Shown piece after piece: positions 8,581 to 15,989 of a stretch of DNA of 34,619 bases (the stretch's first letter is position 1; every line of letters begins with the position of its first letter). The notes under the pieces were generated by a model, which saw only the letters and a list, made by a program, of their open reading frames with translations, made no database searches and was not told the DNA's origin. Source of the stretch: Hoeflea sp. (GTDB taxonomy: Bacteria > Pseudomonadota > Alphaproteobacteria > Rhizobiales > Rhizobiaceae). Where the stretch lies: contig NZ_JAUXOD010000065.1 of assembly GCF_030682515.1 (NCBI RefSeq), positions 1 through 34,619 of the forward strand, given 5' to 3'. The translations under genes and the position numbers were made by a program.

Positions 8581-8963
8581 GGCTTGGCCCTCCCCGTGCC
8601 CGGCTTAGCAGCGGTCGCGGCTTTCGCCTTTCCTGCCGGCCTGGCGGATTTCACCGTCTTGCCTGCCGTCGTCGCCCCGGCCGGCTTCGCTGCCTGAGCG
8701 CGGGAAAAATCCGCCGCATCGACCACGGAATGGACGTCATGGGTGAAGGTGTCGCGCTCCACCACCAGCCAGCGCCGGCAGCCGCCGGTGTGCTGCCAGT
8801 GTTCCTTCATGACCCCGCGCACATTGTCGCGCAGGTGCACATAGGCGTCCCAGGCCTCGAACGCGGCCCCGGGCTGGGGCCGGATCGGGCTCGCGTCACC
8901 GCGGATGGTGAATTCCTCTTTCGGGCGCACGCCGCAATGAGGACAGGTGATCAGACTGGCCAT
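8577..8963 (-). CDS. soxD: sarcosine oxidase delta subunit with a basic C-terminal tail
   Basis: SoxD is the small zinc-binding subunit of heterotetrameric sarcosine oxidase. This 128-aa protein shows the expected N-terminal ligands ITCPHCGVRPKEEF and, further on, the family pattern HTGGCRRWLVVERDT with VHSV after it. After about residue 88 the protein continues with some 40 residues made almost entirely of Ala, Lys, Pro, Gly, Thr and Arg. This low-complexity basic tail is longer than is usual in SoxD (about 85-100 aa). The gene starts 11 nt after the soxB stop codon, with GAGGCGG as ribosome-binding site, and overlaps soxA by 4 nt. Confidence 0.95.
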   Translation of the reverse strand: MASLITCPHCGVRPKEEFTIRGDASPIRPQPGAAFEAWDAYVHLRDNVRGVMKEHWQHTGGCRRWLVVERDTFTHDVHSVVDAADFSRAQAAKPAGATTAGKTVKSARPAGKAKAATAAKPGTGRAKP

Positions 8964-8974
8964 CGGTTCCGCCT

Positions 8975-10225
8975 CTAATGCAGGTTTGCCTGGGCGCCGT
9001 GCCCGGTTTCATCGATCTGGGTGCCCCGCGAAAAGCGGTCGAGCCGGAAGGCTTTCGCGAGCTCATGGGTCTCGCCGGTGGCGAGCAAATGGGCAAAGCA
9101 CCAGCCGGAGGCGGGCGTCGCCTTGAAGCCGCCATAGCACCAGCCGCAATTCAGATAGAGGTTCTCGACCGGCGTCTTGTCGATGATCGGCGAGCCATCC
9201 ATCGACATGTCCATCACCCCGCCCCAGGATCGGAGCACTTTCACGCGGGAGACCGACGGCACCATCGCGCAGGCCGCCTCCATCACGCTTTCCACCGTCG
9301 CCAGATTGCCGCGCTGGGCGTAGGAATTGTACATGTCGAGGCTGCCGCCGAACACCAGCCCGCCCTTGTCGGACTGCGACATGTAGAACAGCGCCGCGCC
9401 AAACGTCACCACCTGGTCGATGAAGGGCTTCAATCCCTCCGACACGAAGGCCTGCAGCACCTGGCTTTCCACCGGCAGCCGCATGCCCGCCATCTCCGCC
9501 ACCCGGCCGGAATTGCCAGCCGCCGCGAGCCCCAACTTGTTGCAGCCGATAAAGCCGCGCGAGGTTTCGACGCCAACAACGCGGCCTCCCTCGCGGCGGA
9601 TGCCGGTGACCTCGCAGTTCTGGATCAGGTCCACCCCGCGGCTGTCCGCACCCCGCGCGTAACCCCAGGCGACGCCGTCATGGCGCGCGGTGCCGCCGCG
9701 CCGCTGCATCAGCCCGCCATGGACGGGAAACCGCGGATTGTCGAAATCAAGGAACGGCACAAGTTCGCGCACCTTGTCGCGGGTGAGCAACTCGGCATCC
9801 TCGCCCGCAAGCCGCATGGCGTTGCCGCGCCGCGCATAGGCATCGCGCTGCCCGTCGGAGTGAAAGAGATTGATCACGCCGCGCTGGGACATCATCGCGT
9901 TGAAGTTCAATTCCTGCTCGAGCCCTTCCCACAGTCTCAGCGAATGGGAATAGAACGGCTCGTTGCCCTCGAGCAGGTAATTGGCCCGCACGATCGTGGT
10001 GTTGCGCCCGACATTGCCCGAGCCCAGATAGCCCTTCTCCAGCACCGCCACATTGGTGATGCCGTGGTTCCTGGCCAGATAATAGGCCGCCGCCAGCCCG
10101 TGCCCGCCGCCGCCGACGATGATCACGTCATAATGGCCCTTCGGCTCCGGCTCCCGCCACGCCGGCTGCCAGCCTTTGTTGCCCGAAAGCCCCTGCCTCA
10201 AAATGGATAATGCCGAATATCTCAT
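8975..10225 (-). CDS. soxB: sarcosine oxidase beta subunit
   Basis: SoxB carries the catalytic flavin site that oxidises sarcosine. This 416-aa protein has the N-terminal FAD motif YDVIIVGGGGHGLAAAYYL (about residues 32-50) and the downstream GNVGRNTTIVRANYL stretch typical of SoxB. The ARHDGVAWGYA motif (about 180-190) holds the histidine to which FMN is thought to be covalently linked in this family. The start at 10225 (MRYSALSILRQG) gives the usual family length and N-terminus; a longer open frame upstream runs through a repeat and is not coding. It is the first gene of soxB-soxD-soxA. Confidence 0.96.
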   Translation of the reverse strand: MRYSALSILRQGLSGNKGWQPAWREPEPKGHYDVIIVGGGGHGLAAAYYLARNHGITNVAVLEKGYLGSGNVGRNTTIVRANYLLEGNEPFYSHSLRLWEGLEQELNFNAMMSQRGVINLFHSDGQRDAYARRGNAMRLAGEDAELLTRDKVRELVPFLDFDNPRFPVHGGLMQRRGGTARHDGVAWGYARGADSRGVDLIQNCEVTGIRREGGRVVGVETSRGFIGCNKLGLAAAGNSGRVAEMAGMRLPVESQVLQAFVSEGLKPFIDQVVTFGAALFYMSQSDKGGLVFGGSLDMYNSYAQRGNLATVESVMEAACAMVPSVSRVKVLRSWGGVMDMSMDGSPIIDKTPVENLYLNCGWCYGGFKATPASGWCFAHLLATGETHELAKAFRLDRFSRGTQIDETGHGAQANLH

Positions 10226-10318
10226 GCGCCGCACCCGTCCCCGAAACCCGCGCCATAGGAAGGCCGCAAGGGCCGGACTGTCAAGGACGGGACGCGACAC
10301 GGACGGGGATTGTTTGCG

Positions 10319-10339
10319 GCGGGGGGGTGGGGGTGGGGG
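10319..10339 (+). other. G-quadruplex-type G-run
   Basis: On the plus strand, runs of 7, 5 and 5 guanines (10321-10327, 10329-10333 and 10335-10339) are separated by single T residues. The long run can be split, giving four G-tracts of three or more. The G-rich strand is the template strand for leftward sox transcription, about 95-105 nt upstream of the soxB start codon. Confidence 0.6.
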
Positions 10340-10345
10340 CAAAGA

Positions 10346-10500
10346 CCCCTCCCCAACCCCTCCCCACAAGGGGGAGGGGCTAGGATCGCGGCGCGCCCTC
10401 GGACAAGCCTCGCCAATCCCATGGCGTTGAACCAACAGCGGCATCAGGAACCGTCGGCCGGGTAAGCCCCTCCCCCTTGTGGGGAGGGGTTGGGGAGGGG
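10346..10500. repeat. 155-bp element with perfect 35-bp inverted ends
   Basis: Bases 10346-10380 and 10466-10500 are perfect reverse complements (35/35) separated by 85 nt. Each arm is itself partly palindromic: CCCCTCCCC and GGGGAGGGG halves flank ACAAG or its complement. This layout is typical of GC-rich palindromic intergenic elements that recur in rhizobial genomes. Short size and no coding capacity suggest a MITE-like or palindromic repeat family. As RNA it would fold into a very stable long hairpin upstream of soxB. Confidence 0.75.
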
Positions 10501-10732
10501 TTCTTGACTTGCTCGCGATCGGATGCGCCGGACACAACATGGCCGGGTCAGGCCATCAAAGTCGCCTCACTCCGATGACCCCCACCCGGATCGCCTGCGC
10601 TGCGCTTGTCTCTCCCTGGGTACGAGCCACGTGTCTGGTCCCGTCCTTCGGACCCCTCAAGGGGAGGTGGTCCGAGCGCTCAATTCAGGGGACGAATGCC
10701 CCCAGCCGCTGCCGCACCCAGCAGGCCGCGTC

Positions 10733-11950
10733 TCAGAAAAACGCCTGTATCCCCGTCTGGGCCCGGCCGAGGATCAGCGCGTGGACGTCGTGGGTGCCCT
10801 CGTAGGTGTTGACGGTCTCGAGGTTCTGGGCGTGGCGCATGACGTGGTATTCGGCCTGGATGCCGTTGCCGCCGTGCATGTCGCGGGCCATGCGGGCGAT
10901 GTCGAGCGCCTTGCCGCAATTGTTGCGCTTCATGATCGAGATCATCTCGGGCGCGAAGCGGCCCTCGTCCATCAGCCGGCCGACGCGCAAGCTGCCCTGC
11001 AGCCCGAGCGCGATCTCGGTCTGCATGTCGGCCAGCTTCTTCTGGTAGAGTTGGGTGCCGGCCAGCGGCTTGCCGAACTGGTGCCGATCGAGGCCATACT
11101 GCCGCGCCCGGTGCCAGCAATCCTCGGCCGCTCCCATCACGCCCCAGGAAATGCCGTAGCGGGCGCGGTTGAGGCAGCCGAAAGGACCCTTGAGGCCGGA
11201 GACATTGGGCAGAAGCGCGTCTTCGCCGACCTCGACATTGTCCATCACGATCTCGCCGGTGATCGAGGCGCGCAACGAGAGCTTGCCGCCGATCTTGGGC
11301 GCGCTGAGCCCCTTCATGCCCTTTTCCAGCACGAAGCCGCGGATCTCGTTGCCGTGGGATTCGGACTTCGCCCAGACCACGAAGACATCGGCGATCGGCG
11401 CGTTGGAGATCCACATCTTGGCACCGTTGAGCACGTAGCCGCCCTCGGTCTTCTTGGCCCGGGTCTTCATGCCGCCGGGATCGGAGCCGGCGTCGGGCTC
11501 GGTCAGGCCGAAACAGCCGACCCATTCGCCGCTCGCAAGCCTGGGCAGATATTTCATCCGCTGCTCTTCGCTGCCATAGGCCTGGATCGGGTACATGACC
11601 AGCGACGACTGCACGCTCATCATCGAGCGGTAGCCCGAATCGACCCGTTCGACCTCGCGCGCCACCAGCCCGTAGGAGACATAGCCAGCTTCCGCGCCGC
11701 CATAGATCTCGGGCACCGTGATGCCGAGCAGGCCCGCGGCGCCCATTTCCGAGAAGATGGCGCGGTCGGTGGTCTCGTTGAGATAGGCGTCCGTGACCCG
11801 GGGCGCGAGCTTGTCGGCCGCGAACGCGCGCGCCGAATCCGCGATCATCCGCTCCTCGTCGGTCAACTGGTCGGCGAGCAGGAACGGATCCTCCCACTGG
11901 AACGGGGATTTCGCGGACTTGATCGATACGGCGGGGGATACGGACATCAT
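10733..11950 (-). CDS. gcdH: glutaryl-CoA dehydrogenase
   Basis: This 405-aa acyl-CoA dehydrogenase-fold flavoenzyme should oxidise and decarboxylate glutaryl-CoA to crotonyl-CoA in lysine, hydroxylysine and tryptophan breakdown. The glutaryl-type assignment rests on the C-terminus: the stretch ending [20 protein letters not shown] contains the catalytic base at about Glu384, and [15 protein letters not shown] holds the Arg that binds the substrate carboxylate. Family FAD-binding stretches [16 protein letters not shown] and [10 protein letters not shown] are intact. Length is normal. Two ATGs in a row lie behind GCAGGAG. An inverted repeat 55-83 nt upstream may be an operator. Confidence 0.95.
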   Translation of the reverse strand: MMSVSPAVSIKSAKSPFQWEDPFLLADQLTDEERMIADSARAFAADKLAPRVTDAYLNETTDRAIFSEMGAAGLLGITVPEIYGGAEAGYVSYGLVAREVERVDSGYRSMMSVQSSLVMYPIQAYGSEEQRMKYLPRLASGEWVGCFGLTEPDAGSDPGGMKTRAKKTEGGYVLNGAKMWISNAPIADVFVVWAKSESHGNEIRGFVLEKGMKGLSAPKIGGKLSLRASITGEIVMDNVEVGEDALLPNVSGLKGPFGCLNRARYGISWGVMGAAEDCWHRARQYGLDRHQFGKPLAGTQLYQKKLADMQTEIALGLQGSLRVGRLMDEGRFAPEMISIMKRNNCGKALDIARMARDMHGGNGIQAEYHVMRHAQNLETVNTYEGTHDVHALILGRAQTGIQAFF

Positions 11951-12004
11951 GACACTCCTGCTTGATCCGGAAAGGCGCGGTGAGCCCCTGGCCCGGTGGC
12001 GCGA

Positions 12005-12033
12005 TCCTGACAGGTGAAACCATTCTGTCAGGA
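12005..12033. promoter_or_regulatory. candidate operator upstream of gcdH
   Basis: Two perfect 9-nt inverted arms, TCCTGACAG (12005-12013) and CTGTCAGGA (12025-12033), flank an 11-nt spacer. The site is 55-83 nt upstream of the gcdH start codon, a sensible place for a repressor or activator of the TetR, GntR or LysR type. No regulator gene sits next to it on the gcdH side. The repeat is seen directly; operator function is inference. Confidence 0.5.
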
Positions 12034-12068
12034 AAATCCCACCGGAACCATCTGTGGGCTGGGGTTTG

Positions 12069-12093
12069 GAAACGGAGGGTTCGCCCCCGTTTC
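12069..12093 (+). other. UUCG-capped hairpin between gcdH and the PAS gene
   Basis: Arms GAAACGG (12069-12075) and CCGTTTC (12087-12093) enclose a bulged A and the inner stem-loop GGG-TTCG-CCC. When read as plus-strand RNA this makes a 10-bp stem with a UUCG tetraloop. No T-run follows on either strand, so a classical intrinsic terminator is not supported. It lies downstream of the leftward PAS gene. Confidence 0.45.
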
Positions 12094-12204
12094 GGTCAGA
12101 CCACGCGGCACATTACAGCCTCTGGATCTTCTTTAACATGGATTTTCCGGGATACTATAGGCTTAAAATAAATTTCGCCCGCGTCTCTCGGCCGCACCCG
12201 AAGC

Positions 12205-12678
12205 TCACGGCGCTGACGGCGGCTCCATGACTTCCCACAGCGCGATCAACTCGCGGCCGGCGCCGGCGGCAATCGGCGCCACGAGCCGGGCCAGCGACAC
12301 GGTCCGCCCGCCATGCATCCAGGATGTCGTTTCGAAATAGTCGGGGATGCCGCTTTCGAGCGTTTCCCTGAAGGCGCTGACCACGCGCTTGATGCTGAGC
12401 GGCGGAATCGTTTCGGCCACCGGCCTGTCCCTGACCGGGGGACCGAAGGGCCAGTGCTCCGCATCCGTGAAGTCGCGCCAGTGCAGCTTCTGGTCCGGCC
12501 CCATTGCGCCGATGCGCGCCAGCAGCGGGAAATCGGCGCTCAGCTGGCCGACATCGAAGTGCGAGGCATCGGGCAAAGCGCCGGCGGCCTTTTCCATCCA
12601 CAGATCATGAAATTTACGGATTCGCGCAGGTGCATGGTCGGGCAGTTCAAAACGGGCGGAAGAACCAGTTAAATCCAA
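12205..12678 (-). CDS. single-PAS-domain protein (PAS_5-like)
   Basis: This 157-aa protein consists of one PAS-like domain of the type found in many short alphaproteobacterial proteins. It has RIRKFHDLWMEKAAGALPDA, then FDVGQLSADFPLLARIGAM and a final strand stretch ending in LIALWEVMEPP. No output domain is attached. It may sense a small ligand or serve as an interaction module, but the ligand is unknown. The full N-terminus needs a TTG start (12678) with only a weak ribosome-binding site; the first in-frame ATG is at about residue 28 and would remove part of the domain. It is divergent from the AraC gene, with about 115 nt between. Confidence 0.72.
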   Translation of the reverse strand: MDLTGSSARFELPDHAPARIRKFHDLWMEKAAGALPDASHFDVGQLSADFPLLARIGAMGPDQKLHWRDFTDAEHWPFGPPVRDRPVAETIPPLSIKRVVSAFRETLESGIPDYFETTSWMHGGRTVSLARLVAPIAAGAGRELIALWEVMEPPSAP

Positions 12679-12745
12679 GGGACAATCACTCTATACACGT
12701 CAATAACACGCCCTATCTTATCTTTGAACTCGACAGCATCACCGC

Positions 12746-12777
12746 TTGAGCGTTTACTTATCGCGCCGAACGCTTAA
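12746..12777. promoter_or_regulatory. inverted repeat just upstream of the AraC gene
   Basis: TTGAGCGTT (12746-12754) and AACGCTTAA (12769-12777) are inverted copies matching at 8 of 9 positions, with a 14-nt spacer. The repeat ends about 18 nt before the AraC start codon and lies in the divergent PAS/AraC control region. It could be an autoregulatory site. This is a weak call made by eye. Confidence 0.35.
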
Positions 12778-12794
12778 CTTTGGACGCCATTTTC

Positions 12795-13823
12795 ATGAAA
12801 TCGACTTTGGCTGACCAGTTTGAGGTTGCCGCCGGTCTCGCCTCCGGGGTCAGCCGCTACGCGGCCAGCATCGGCATCGACGCAGGCCCCATCGCCCATG
12901 CCTGCGGGCTCGACCCCGAGCGTTTCAACATCATCGGCGAGCGGGTCAGCCTCGACCGGGTCTGCCGCTTCATGGAGGCGCTCGCGATGATCTGCGGCGA
13001 CGATCAGTTCGGGCTCAAATCGGCGGCCGAGTTCCAGAAAGGCGCCTCGGGCCCGTTCGGCTACGCCATGATGAATGCGGCCACCGTGCGCGACTGCCTG
13101 GTGTTCATGGGCCGCAATCTCAGCAAGATCAGCGAGACCAGCATCTGCACACTGGAGTTCGGACCCCGCGCGGCACATTTCGAATGGACCTATTCGCCGC
13201 TGATCCTGCATCGCGCCCAATTCGTCGATCTGGGGGTGGCCCAGACCTTCAATCACCTGCGCGCCTTCCTCGGCGACGAGGTGAGCCGGATCCGGGTCGA
13301 GCTGGAACGCAAGAAGCCGATAAATACAAATTTACACAAACAGTTACTAACTCCCCTGATCAGCTTCGGCGCCCAGGTCAACACGCTCATCCTGCCGGCG
13401 GAGATTCTCGGCCGGTCCAATCCCGCCGCCGACCCGCGCCTGTTCACGATGATGTCGCAGCAGATGGAGGCGATGCCCCAGCGCAACACCGATGCGCAGG
13501 ATCCGGTGGCCGCCGTTCGCCTGCATGTGGCCGAGAACCTGTCGAGCACCACGCTCACGCTGGCGCGCGAGGCCGAACGGCTCGGCATGAGCTCGCGCAC
13601 CCTGCAGCGCCGGCTGACGGAGGCCGGAACCAGCATGCAGGCCATCGTCGATGACTGCCGCAAGGAAATGGCCGGCCGGCTCCTGCTCGAGACCAATCTC
13701 ACCCTGTCGAGCATCGGCTACAAGCTGGGCTTCTCCGCCCCCGCCGCCTTCACCCGGTCGGCGATCCGCTGGTTCGGCAAGACCCCGAGCGAAGTCCGCA
13801 AACATCACCGCAAACCGGTCTGA
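12795..13823 (+). CDS. AraC family transcriptional regulator
   Basis: This 342-aa regulator has an N-terminal arabinose-binding-domain-like sensor half (about residues 15-200; GLASGVSRYAASIGID, then GPFGYAMMNAATVRDCL) and a C-terminal AraC DNA-binding domain with two helix-turn-helices. The first HTH is EAERLGMSSRTLQRRL and the second is IGYKLGFSAPAAFTRSAIRWFG, followed by the family-typical KTPSEVRKH. Regulators of this architecture (OruR/ArgR-like) sense small metabolites. The ATG at 12795 is preferred over an in-frame TTG at 12780; the choice changes five residues. It is divergent from the PAS-domain gene, which is one possible target. Confidence 0.9.
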   Translation: MKSTLADQFEVAAGLASGVSRYAASIGIDAGPIAHACGLDPERFNIIGERVSLDRVCRFMEALAMICGDDQFGLKSAAEFQKGASGPFGYAMMNAATVRDCLVFMGRNLSKISETSICTLEFGPRAAHFEWTYSPLILHRAQFVDLGVAQTFNHLRAFLGDEVSRIRVELERKKPINTNLHKQLLTPLISFGAQVNTLILPAEILGRSNPAADPRLFTMMSQQMEAMPQRNTDAQDPVAAVRLHVAENLSSTTLTLAREAERLGMSSRTLQRRLTEAGTSMQAIVDDCRKEMAGRLLLETNLTLSSIGYKLGFSAPAAFTRSAIRWFGKTPSEVRKHHRKPV

Positions 13824-14033
13824 TCGCCTAAGGTGCAGGCCTGGCGGAAAACCCGGATGACGGATGCGGCTTATGTTTTTGGCGCGCGACGTGAAGGCAG
13901 AGCGGCGCCGAACAGGGCATAAGCTCGCCAACAAGCAAACAGATTCCGGTGACGCATCGCGGCGGGCCCCTGGCCACGTCGCGATGTCCGGTTCGGCCCC
14001 TTTGGGGCGCACGGGTCACCCTGAGAGGACAAA

Positions 14034-14273
14034 ATGATGGATCTTGGAAACGAGCGGGGCTCTCTTCCATTGACGCGTACCGAAATGAGCTGCCTGCGCA
14101 AATGCGCCGAGGGCCGCACCGACGCCGAGATCGGCGCCGACCTGGAGCTGACGGCGGCCGAAGTCGCCTCCGTGCTCTCCGTCGTCATGCTGAAACTGCG
14201 CGTTCCCAACCGAATGGCCGGCCTCGCCAAGGCTGCCCGGCTCGGCTACCTGGGGAACGACCCGGCCGGCTGA
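14034..14273 (+). CDS. stand-alone LuxR-type helix-turn-helix protein
   Basis: This 79-aa protein is little more than a LuxR/GerE DNA-binding domain. LPLTRTEMSCLRKCAEGRTDAEIGA contains the family LT-x-x-E signature, and the recognition part follows, ending in KLRVPNRMAGLAKAARLGYL. No receiver, autoinducer or other sensory domain precedes it. A good ribosome-binding site (GAGAGGA) and a double ATG support a genuine start, so it does not look like a fragment of a longer gene. It may act as a small DNA-binding regulator by itself or by heterodimerising with full-length LuxR proteins; targets are unknown. Confidence 0.75.
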   Translation: MMDLGNERGSLPLTRTEMSCLRKCAEGRTDAEIGADLELTAAEVASVLSVVMLKLRVPNRMAGLAKAARLGYLGNDPAG

Positions 14274-14431
14274 GACGCCACCCGGTCCTCCGCGCGAGGG
14301 CCGCAGTGAACCCTCTCCCCATGCGTGGCGCGCCAGGGTCTCCCCTCGACCGCGGCCCGCAGCAGAACGAGAAACCGCTGCCCACCTGCCTTAGGGGGCG
14401 GGCCCGGGTCCGAGGCGCGGTTTTTCCAGGG

Positions 14432-14465
14432 CGTCAGCCGAAGCCATGCGGGGCTGCGGCTGACG
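14432..14465. other. strong hairpin downstream of D-lyxose isomerase
   Basis: CGTCAGCCG (14432-14440) and CGGCTGACG (14457-14465) form a perfect 9-bp stem, extended inside by AGCC/GGCT after a single mismatch, with a 6-nt loop. It lies about 75 nt past the end of the leftward lyxose isomerase gene and 160 nt past the small LuxR gene, which converge here. No T-tract follows on either strand. It may protect or terminate both transcripts. Confidence 0.45.
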
Positions 14466-14540
14466 TCCAAACCCTTGCTGGGCTTGAGGCTTTCAGGCGG
14501 CTAGCGGTCTCGCGCCCCGGGCTTGCGGGCGTGGTCCGTG

Positions 14541-15227
14541 TCAAAGCCAGGTGTCGTAGTCCGAGACCAGGAGATGCCTGGGTTTCTCGTCCTCGATGAT
14601 CGTCGAGAACCGGCCGATCGGATCGCGGAAGACATTGTCGGTCAGATCGTCATTGACGGTCGACACCTCGCCGATCAGCACATCCCCGCCTTCCCCCCAG
14701 AACGCATGCCAGAGACCCGGCATCAGCGTCACGCTCTCGCCCGGATCGAGCTTGAGAAGCGCCCCCGCCTGCATCCGCCGCACCACTCCATCGGTGGCAA
14801 CCACGACTTCGGCGGACGGATCGATCGACCCGTCCTCGGCCGAAGTGAACAGTTCCAGCACCAGACTGCCGCCGCCGCGGTTGATGATGTCCTCGGCCTT
14901 GATGTTGTGCCGGTGCATCGGCGAGAGCTGCTTGTCGCGCGAGATCATGATCTTCTCGGCATAGAGCATGCCCCTGCCCGCAGCCAGATCGGCGGCCGAT
15001 CCGTTGCGCACGGTGAACAGGAACAGACCGAGATCGTCAAAACGCCCCTGGCCGTAATCGGTGATGTCCCAGCCCAGCCGGTTGGCGCGGATGTCGCCAG
15101 CGTCCGCGCCGGTGCGGGCGCGCATCTCCTCGACGCTCCAGTAGGCAAACGGCGGCAGGATGTATCCGAAGGAGCGGATGAACCGGTCGCTCTCCTCAAG
15201 GATCTCGTTAATCTGGCTGCGCTCCAT
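14541..15227 (-). CDS. D-lyxose isomerase
   Basis: This 228-aa protein matches the D-lyxose ketol-isomerase family, cupin-fold metalloenzymes that interconvert D-lyxose and D-xylulose. They typically also act on D-mannose/D-fructose. The metal-binding motif is visible as SPMHRHNIKAEDIINRGGG (two His and Glu) and the last ligand as GLWHAFWGEGG. The N-terminal MERSQINEILEESDRFIRSF is family-typical and the length is as expected (about 227 aa). It is transcribed divergently from a MarR regulator, with a palindrome between them close to its start codon. Confidence 0.88.
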   Translation of the reverse strand: MERSQINEILEESDRFIRSFGYILPPFAYWSVEEMRARTGADAGDIRANRLGWDITDYGQGRFDDLGLFLFTVRNGSAADLAAGRGMLYAEKIMISRDKQLSPMHRHNIKAEDIINRGGGSLVLELFTSAEDGSIDPSAEVVVATDGVVRRMQAGALLKLDPGESVTLMPGLWHAFWGEGGDVLIGEVSTVNDDLTDNVFRDPIGRFSTIIEDEKPRHLLVSDYDTWL

Positions 15228-15251
15228 GGTGTCCTCCGCGGCAGGGCCTGT

Positions 15252-15266
15252 TTCAAATCGATTGAA
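15252..15266. promoter_or_regulatory. candidate MarR operator
   Basis: TTCAAATCGATTGAA (15252-15266) has inverted TTCAA/TTGAA ends around ATCGA. It lies 25 nt upstream of the lyxose isomerase start codon in the 150-nt divergent region shared with the MarR gene. A second small inverted repeat GTTGC-AAAG-GCAAC (15342-15355) lies near the MarR start. Operator function is inferred from position and symmetry. Confidence 0.4.
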
Positions 15267-15377
15267 TCAAAAACTAGAACCTTGGCCTTCGTATTGCAAT
15301 TGCGCGCTCCCGCCTTTCGGTCTAATCGCACCGGGACGACTGTTGCAAAGGCAACCAAGGGGAAGAGGCTTCCGGCG

Positions 15378-15851
15378 ATGAGTTCGAGCCGCACACATGA
15401 GGGCGAGGGTCCGGACAACGCGCCGCTGGCGCTGGAGCAATTCCTGCCCTACCGGCTGGCCCGCGCCGCCGAGCAGGTGAGCCGCCAGTTCGCGCTCCTC
15501 TACCGCGACCGCCACGGCATGACCCGGCCGGAATGGCGCACGCTCGCCACCATCGGCCAGTTCAGGAAAATCACCGCCACCGCCATCGGCCAGCATTCCT
15601 CCATGCACAAGACCAAGGTCAGCCGCGCCATCAAGGCGCTGGAAGAGCGCGGCTGGATCACCCGCCAGCCCGACGCCACCGACCGCCGCATCGAACACCT
15701 CGAACTCACCCGCGACGGCCGCACCCACTACATGGAACTGGTCCAGCTCGCCCGCAGCTACGAAGCCCGGCTCAAGGCCGCGCTGGGCGCGGCGGCGACG
15801 GCCGAGCTCGAAGCGGGGATCGCGGCGGTCGAGACGCGGCTTGGGGAGTGA
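15378..15851 (+). CDS. MarR family transcriptional regulator
   Basis: This 157-aa winged-helix regulator is of the MarR type. EQFLPYRLARAAEQVSRQFA is the dimerisation helix. TRPEWRTLATIGQF and TATAIGQHSSMHKTKVSRAI form the helix-turn-helix, and the wing is seen as GWITRQPDATDRRIEHLELT with the conserved D-x-R-R. The ATG at 15378 is chosen because a GGAAGAGG ribosome-binding site precedes it and the product has the standard length; the open frame extends far upstream without coding character. The gene is divergent from D-lyxose isomerase and may regulate it, although MarR ligands are often phenolic compounds. Confidence 0.88.
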   Translation: MSSSRTHEGEGPDNAPLALEQFLPYRLARAAEQVSRQFALLYRDRHGMTRPEWRTLATIGQFRKITATAIGQHSSMHKTKVSRAIKALEERGWITRQPDATDRRIEHLELTRDGRTHYMELVQLARSYEARLKAALGAAATAELEAGIAAVETRLGE

Positions 15852-15989
15852 GCGGGGTTGAACAGGGCGATCGGCGGGCGTGCGTTGCGTCGGAAGCGAT
15901 GACCGGAATGGGGCCGGTTACAGACTATCTGCTTACGAGCGTAGATGGCGTAAAGCTGACGATCGACGGCACCGGCCGCGTTGGCGCTT

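Larger units (their letters stand above)
10226..10732. other. intergenic region upstream of the sox operon holding repeats
   Basis: These 507 nt lie between the end of gcdH and the start of soxB, both leftward genes, so the region should contain the gcdH terminator and the sox promoter. It holds a strong G-run, a perfect 35-bp inverted repeat pair, and a further short hairpin-prone word GACCCCTCAAGGGGAGGTGG near 10650. No clear -35/-10 pair and no gene were found. Open frames crossing it are repeats translated by chance. Confidence 0.6.

Noticed and set aside
5056-8697. A 1213-codon open frame on the plus strand opposite soxA
   Set aside because: It is the antisense shadow of a high-GC gene: the product is Arg/His/Ala-rich with no family features, while the minus strand encodes an unmistakable SoxA.
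10226-10540. N-terminal extension of SoxB by 105 residues
   Set aside because: The extension translates the palindromic repeat (Pro/Gly/Arg-rich) and the G-run; SoxB family proteins start near the ATG at 10225.
14523-15377. Long N-terminal extension of the MarR protein
   Set aside because: The extension is antisense to D-lyxose isomerase; the ATG at 15378 has a ribosome-binding site and gives normal MarR length.
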